From Candidatus Alistipes intestinigallinarum (lineage in GTDB: Bacteria > Bacteroidota > Bacteroidia > Bacteroidales > Rikenellaceae): 37,633 bases of DNA. The notes below the pieces were generated by a model. It saw nothing but the letters and a program-made list of their open reading frames with translations. It was not told the origin of the DNA and searched no databases. The stretch is from positions 1 to 37,633 of the forward strand of contig DXDA01000060.1 in the NCBI GenBank assembly GCA_019115745.1. Reading direction: 5' to 3'. Below, piece by piece: positions 35,663-37,633 of this stretch (position 1 is the stretch's first letter; each line of letters opens with the position of its first letter). A program made the translations under genes and the position numbers.

Positions 35663-37507
35663 CTATTCGACCGTCACCGACTTGGCGAGGTTGCGGGGCT
35701 GGTCGACGTTGCGGCCCTTGTAGACGGCGATGTAGTAGGCCAGCAACTGCAGCGGTACGGACACGACAACCGGCATGAGGCACTCGGTGATGACCGGTAC
35801 CTCGATCACGTAGTCGGCCGAACGGCGCACCTGCGCGTCATCACGGGCGCAGACGGCGATGATCTTGCCGCCGCGGGCCTTGATCTCCTCGATGTTCGAG
35901 GCGGTTTTTTCGTAGGTATGGTCGGGGGTTGCGATGGCCACGGTCGGCATCTCGGCATCGATCAGCGCAATGGGTCCGTGCTTCATCTCGGCAGCGGGGT
36001 AGCCTTCGGCATGGATGTAGGAGATCTCCTTGAGCTTCAGGGCCCCTTCGAGAGCCGTGGGGTAGTTGTAGCCGCGCCCGAGGTAGATGAAGTTGTGGGC
36101 ATAGGTGAAGATCTTGGCCAGGTCGGCGATTTGCGGGGCTACCTTCAGCACCTCTTCGAGCGTCTCGGGCAGCCGGAGCAGTGCCGCAGCCACTTCGTGA
36201 TAATAGGCTTCGGAGACGGTTCCCTTCTCGCGTCCGATGGCCAGGGCGAGCATCGCCATGACGGTCACCTGCCCGGTGAATGCCTTCGTCGAGGCGACAC
36301 CGATCTCGGGCCCGACGTGAATGTAGGCTCCGGAGTCGGTCGCGCGGGCGATGGATGATCCGACGACGTTGCAGATTCCGAAGACGAAGGCTCCGGCCTT
36401 GCGGGCCAGTTCGATGGCCGCGAGCGTATCGGCCGTCTCGCCCGACTGCGACACGGCGATGACGATGTCATCCTCGCGGATGATCGGGTCGCGGTAGCGG
36501 AACTCCGAGGCGTACTCCACCTCGACCGGAATGCGGCAGATCGACTCGATCAGGTGTTCGCCGATGAGCGAGGCGTGCCACGAGGTGCCGCAGGCCACGA
36601 AGATGATCCGCCGGGCGTTGACAAACCGGTCGCGGTGGTCGATCACGCCGGAGAGCTTCACCTCGCAGGTCTCGGGGTTGATCCTTCCGCGGATGCAGTC
36701 GACCAGCGTCCGGGGCTGTTCGTAGATCTCCTTGAGCATGAAGTGGGGATACCCGCCCTTTTCGAGCTGGGAGATCGAGAGCTCCAGCTTCTTGATATCG
36801 ATCCGGGCGTCGTGGTTATCGAGCGTCAGGACCTTGAGCGGGGCGTTGCGGTTGATGACGGCGATCTCACCGTCGTTCACGTAGACGAACTCCTGCGTAT
36901 ATTCGATGATCGAGGCGGCGTCCGACGAGAGGAAATACTCCCCGTCGCCGATCCCGACCACCATCGGGCTGCTCTGCCGGGCGGCGATGATCTCGTCGGG
37001 GTTGCCTTTTTCGATCACGGCGATGGCATAGGCCCCGACCACCTGGCGGAGCGCCTGCCGCACGGCTTCGAGCAGCGAACAGCCGTTCGTCGTGCGGATG
37101 TACTCGATCAGGTTGACCAGCACTTCGGAATCGGTGCTGCTGCGGAACGTGTATCCGTTTTCAACGAGCGCCTCCTTCAGTACGCGGTAGTTTTCGATGA
37201 TTCCGTTGTGGATCAGCGCAATGCGCTCCGACTCGGAGTAGTGGGGGTGGGCGTTGGCATCATTCGGCACGCCGTGCGTGGCCCAGCGGGTGTGGGCGAT
37301 TCCGATGGACCCCGAGAGGTCCTTGCCCTGGAGAAAGTGCTCCAGATCGGAGACCTTTCCCTTGCATTTGAAGACGTTGAGCGCACCCTTGTCATTGACC
37401 AGCGCGACTCCGGCACTGTCATAACCCCGGTATTCGAGGCGGTGCAGCCCCTTGATCAGAATCGGACACGCCTCGCGCCGTCCGACATAACCGACAATTC
37501 CGCACAT
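35663..37507 (-). CDS. glmS: Glutamine-fructose-6-phosphate aminotransferase (isomerizing) GlmS
   Basis: A 614-residue protein. Cys2, the glutaminase nucleophile after Met removal, opens MCGIVGYVGRREACPILIKGLHRLEYRGYDSAG-type sequence. Two SIS domains follow, with VACGTSWHASLIGE and SQSGETADTL in the first and the C-terminal ALEGALKLKEISYIHAEGY and KSVTVE ending. It makes glucosamine-6-phosphate from fructose-6-phosphate and glutamine for peptidoglycan and LPS. No glmS ribozyme is seen upstream. A weak -7-like element TATCTTGG is at 37531-37538. Confidence 0.97.
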   Translation of the reverse strand: MCGIVGYVGRREACPILIKGLHRLEYRGYDSAGVALVNDKGALNVFKCKGKVSDLEHFLQGKDLSGSIGIAHTRWATHGVPNDANAHPHYSESERIALIHNGIIENYRVLKEALVENGYTFRSSTDSEVLVNLIEYIRTTNGCSLLEAVRQALRQVVGAYAIAVIEKGNPDEIIAARQSSPMVVGIGDGEYFLSSDAASIIEYTQEFVYVNDGEIAVINRNAPLKVLTLDNHDARIDIKKLELSISQLEKGGYPHFMLKEIYEQPRTLVDCIRGRINPETCEVKLSGVIDHRDRFVNARRIIFVACGTSWHASLIGEHLIESICRIPVEVEYASEFRYRDPIIREDDIVIAVSQSGETADTLAAIELARKAGAFVFGICNVVGSSIARATDSGAYIHVGPEIGVASTKAFTGQVTVMAMLALAIGREKGTVSEAYYHEVAAALLRLPETLEEVLKVAPQIADLAKIFTYAHNFIYLGRGYNYPTALEGALKLKEISYIHAEGYPAAEMKHGPIALIDAEMPTVAIATPDHTYEKTASNIEEIKARGGKIIAVCARDDAQVRRSADYVIEVPVITECLMPVVVSVPLQLLAYYIAVYKGRNVDQPRNLAKSVTVE

Positions 37508-37566
37508 GAGTTTTCGAGATTTTATCGGATGCCAAGATAAGAAAATTTTTTAATAACTCCGCACAA

Positions 37567-37596
37567 CAAGGGGCGGGAATTTGCTCCCGCCCCTTG
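37567..37596 (-). terminator. Hairpin terminator upstream of glmS, probably of the next gene
   Basis: A perfect 12-bp stem CAAGGGGCGGGA/TCCCGCCCCTTG with a 6-nt loop. On the minus strand it follows a possible stop at 37614 by 17 nt. The tail is only TTGTTG, so it is a weak intrinsic terminator. Confidence 0.6.
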
Positions 37597-37613
37597 AAAT
37601 CGGCCTTTCGCGG

Positions 37614-37633
37614 CTACTTATAGATTGTCTTAT
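37614..37633 (-). CDS. Possible 3' end of a further minus-strand gene
   Basis: A minus-strand frame ends KTIYK-stop (TAG at 37614-37616), followed by a hairpin at 37567-37596. Too little is visible to identify it; it is only suggested by the hairpin. Confidence 0.3.

Overview
The window looks like chromosome of a high-GC member of the Bacteroidales, most like Alistipes (Rikenellaceae); the genus is an inference. The evidence is a SusC/SusD pair with DUF1735 lipoproteins, a PorV/PorQ-type outer-membrane protein, a FeoA-FeoB fusion, a small Hc1-type histone-like protein, and many Bacteroidetes promoters (-7 element TAnnTTTG, often TATCTTTG, sometimes with TTG or TTTG 19-20 nt upstream). Most of it is conserved housekeeping sequence. 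I saw no tRNA, rRNA, CRISPR array, transposase or phage gene.

Layout. 1-5851 (+): the 3' end of a polysaccharide/N-glycan utilisation locus with SusC end, SusD, a GH18-like lipoprotein, a DUF1735-LamG lipoprotein and a DUF1735-GH18 lipoprotein, closed by a terminator. Both GH18-like proteins have lost the catalytic acidic residues, so what is visible looks like a glycan-capture surface rather than an enzyme set. 6121-7890 (-): membrane-anchored unknown, DUF3822 protein and rsmD, with a terminator-like hairpin inside the DUF3822 coding region. 7940-12830 (+): DNA repair (RecD-like helicase, UDG-superfamily protein, MutS). 12911-16468 (-): uridine kinase, GyrB and an FtsE-type ATPase. 16594-16993 (+): tmRNA. 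17145-18778 (+): PurT and a cyclophilin. 18981-20168 (-): a PLP aminotransferase. 20273-23065 (-): an AspT/YidE-type transporter and LrgAB. 23203-25926 (-): FeoAB and its Cys-rich partner peptide. 26278-26451 (+): Hc1-like protein.

26554-30012 (-): an envelope operon of thioredoxin-fold periplasmic protein, Omp85-type barrel and lipid A phosphoethanolamine transferase-like enzyme. 30345-30827 (+): low-molecular-weight phosphatase with an almost leaderless promoter. 30891-32712 (-): PorV/PorQ-like protein and FabG. 32846-35477 (+): DUF3108-like protein, GlyA and DUF2461. 35663-37507 (-): GlmS. A probable further minus-strand gene ends at 37614.

Most worth a second look: the FeoB loop that carries the GGADGPT signature of Na+-translocating decarboxylase beta subunits; the pair of catalytically degenerate GH18 lipoproteins; the terminator embedded in the DUF3822 gene; and a long nested inverted repeat at 6004-6096.
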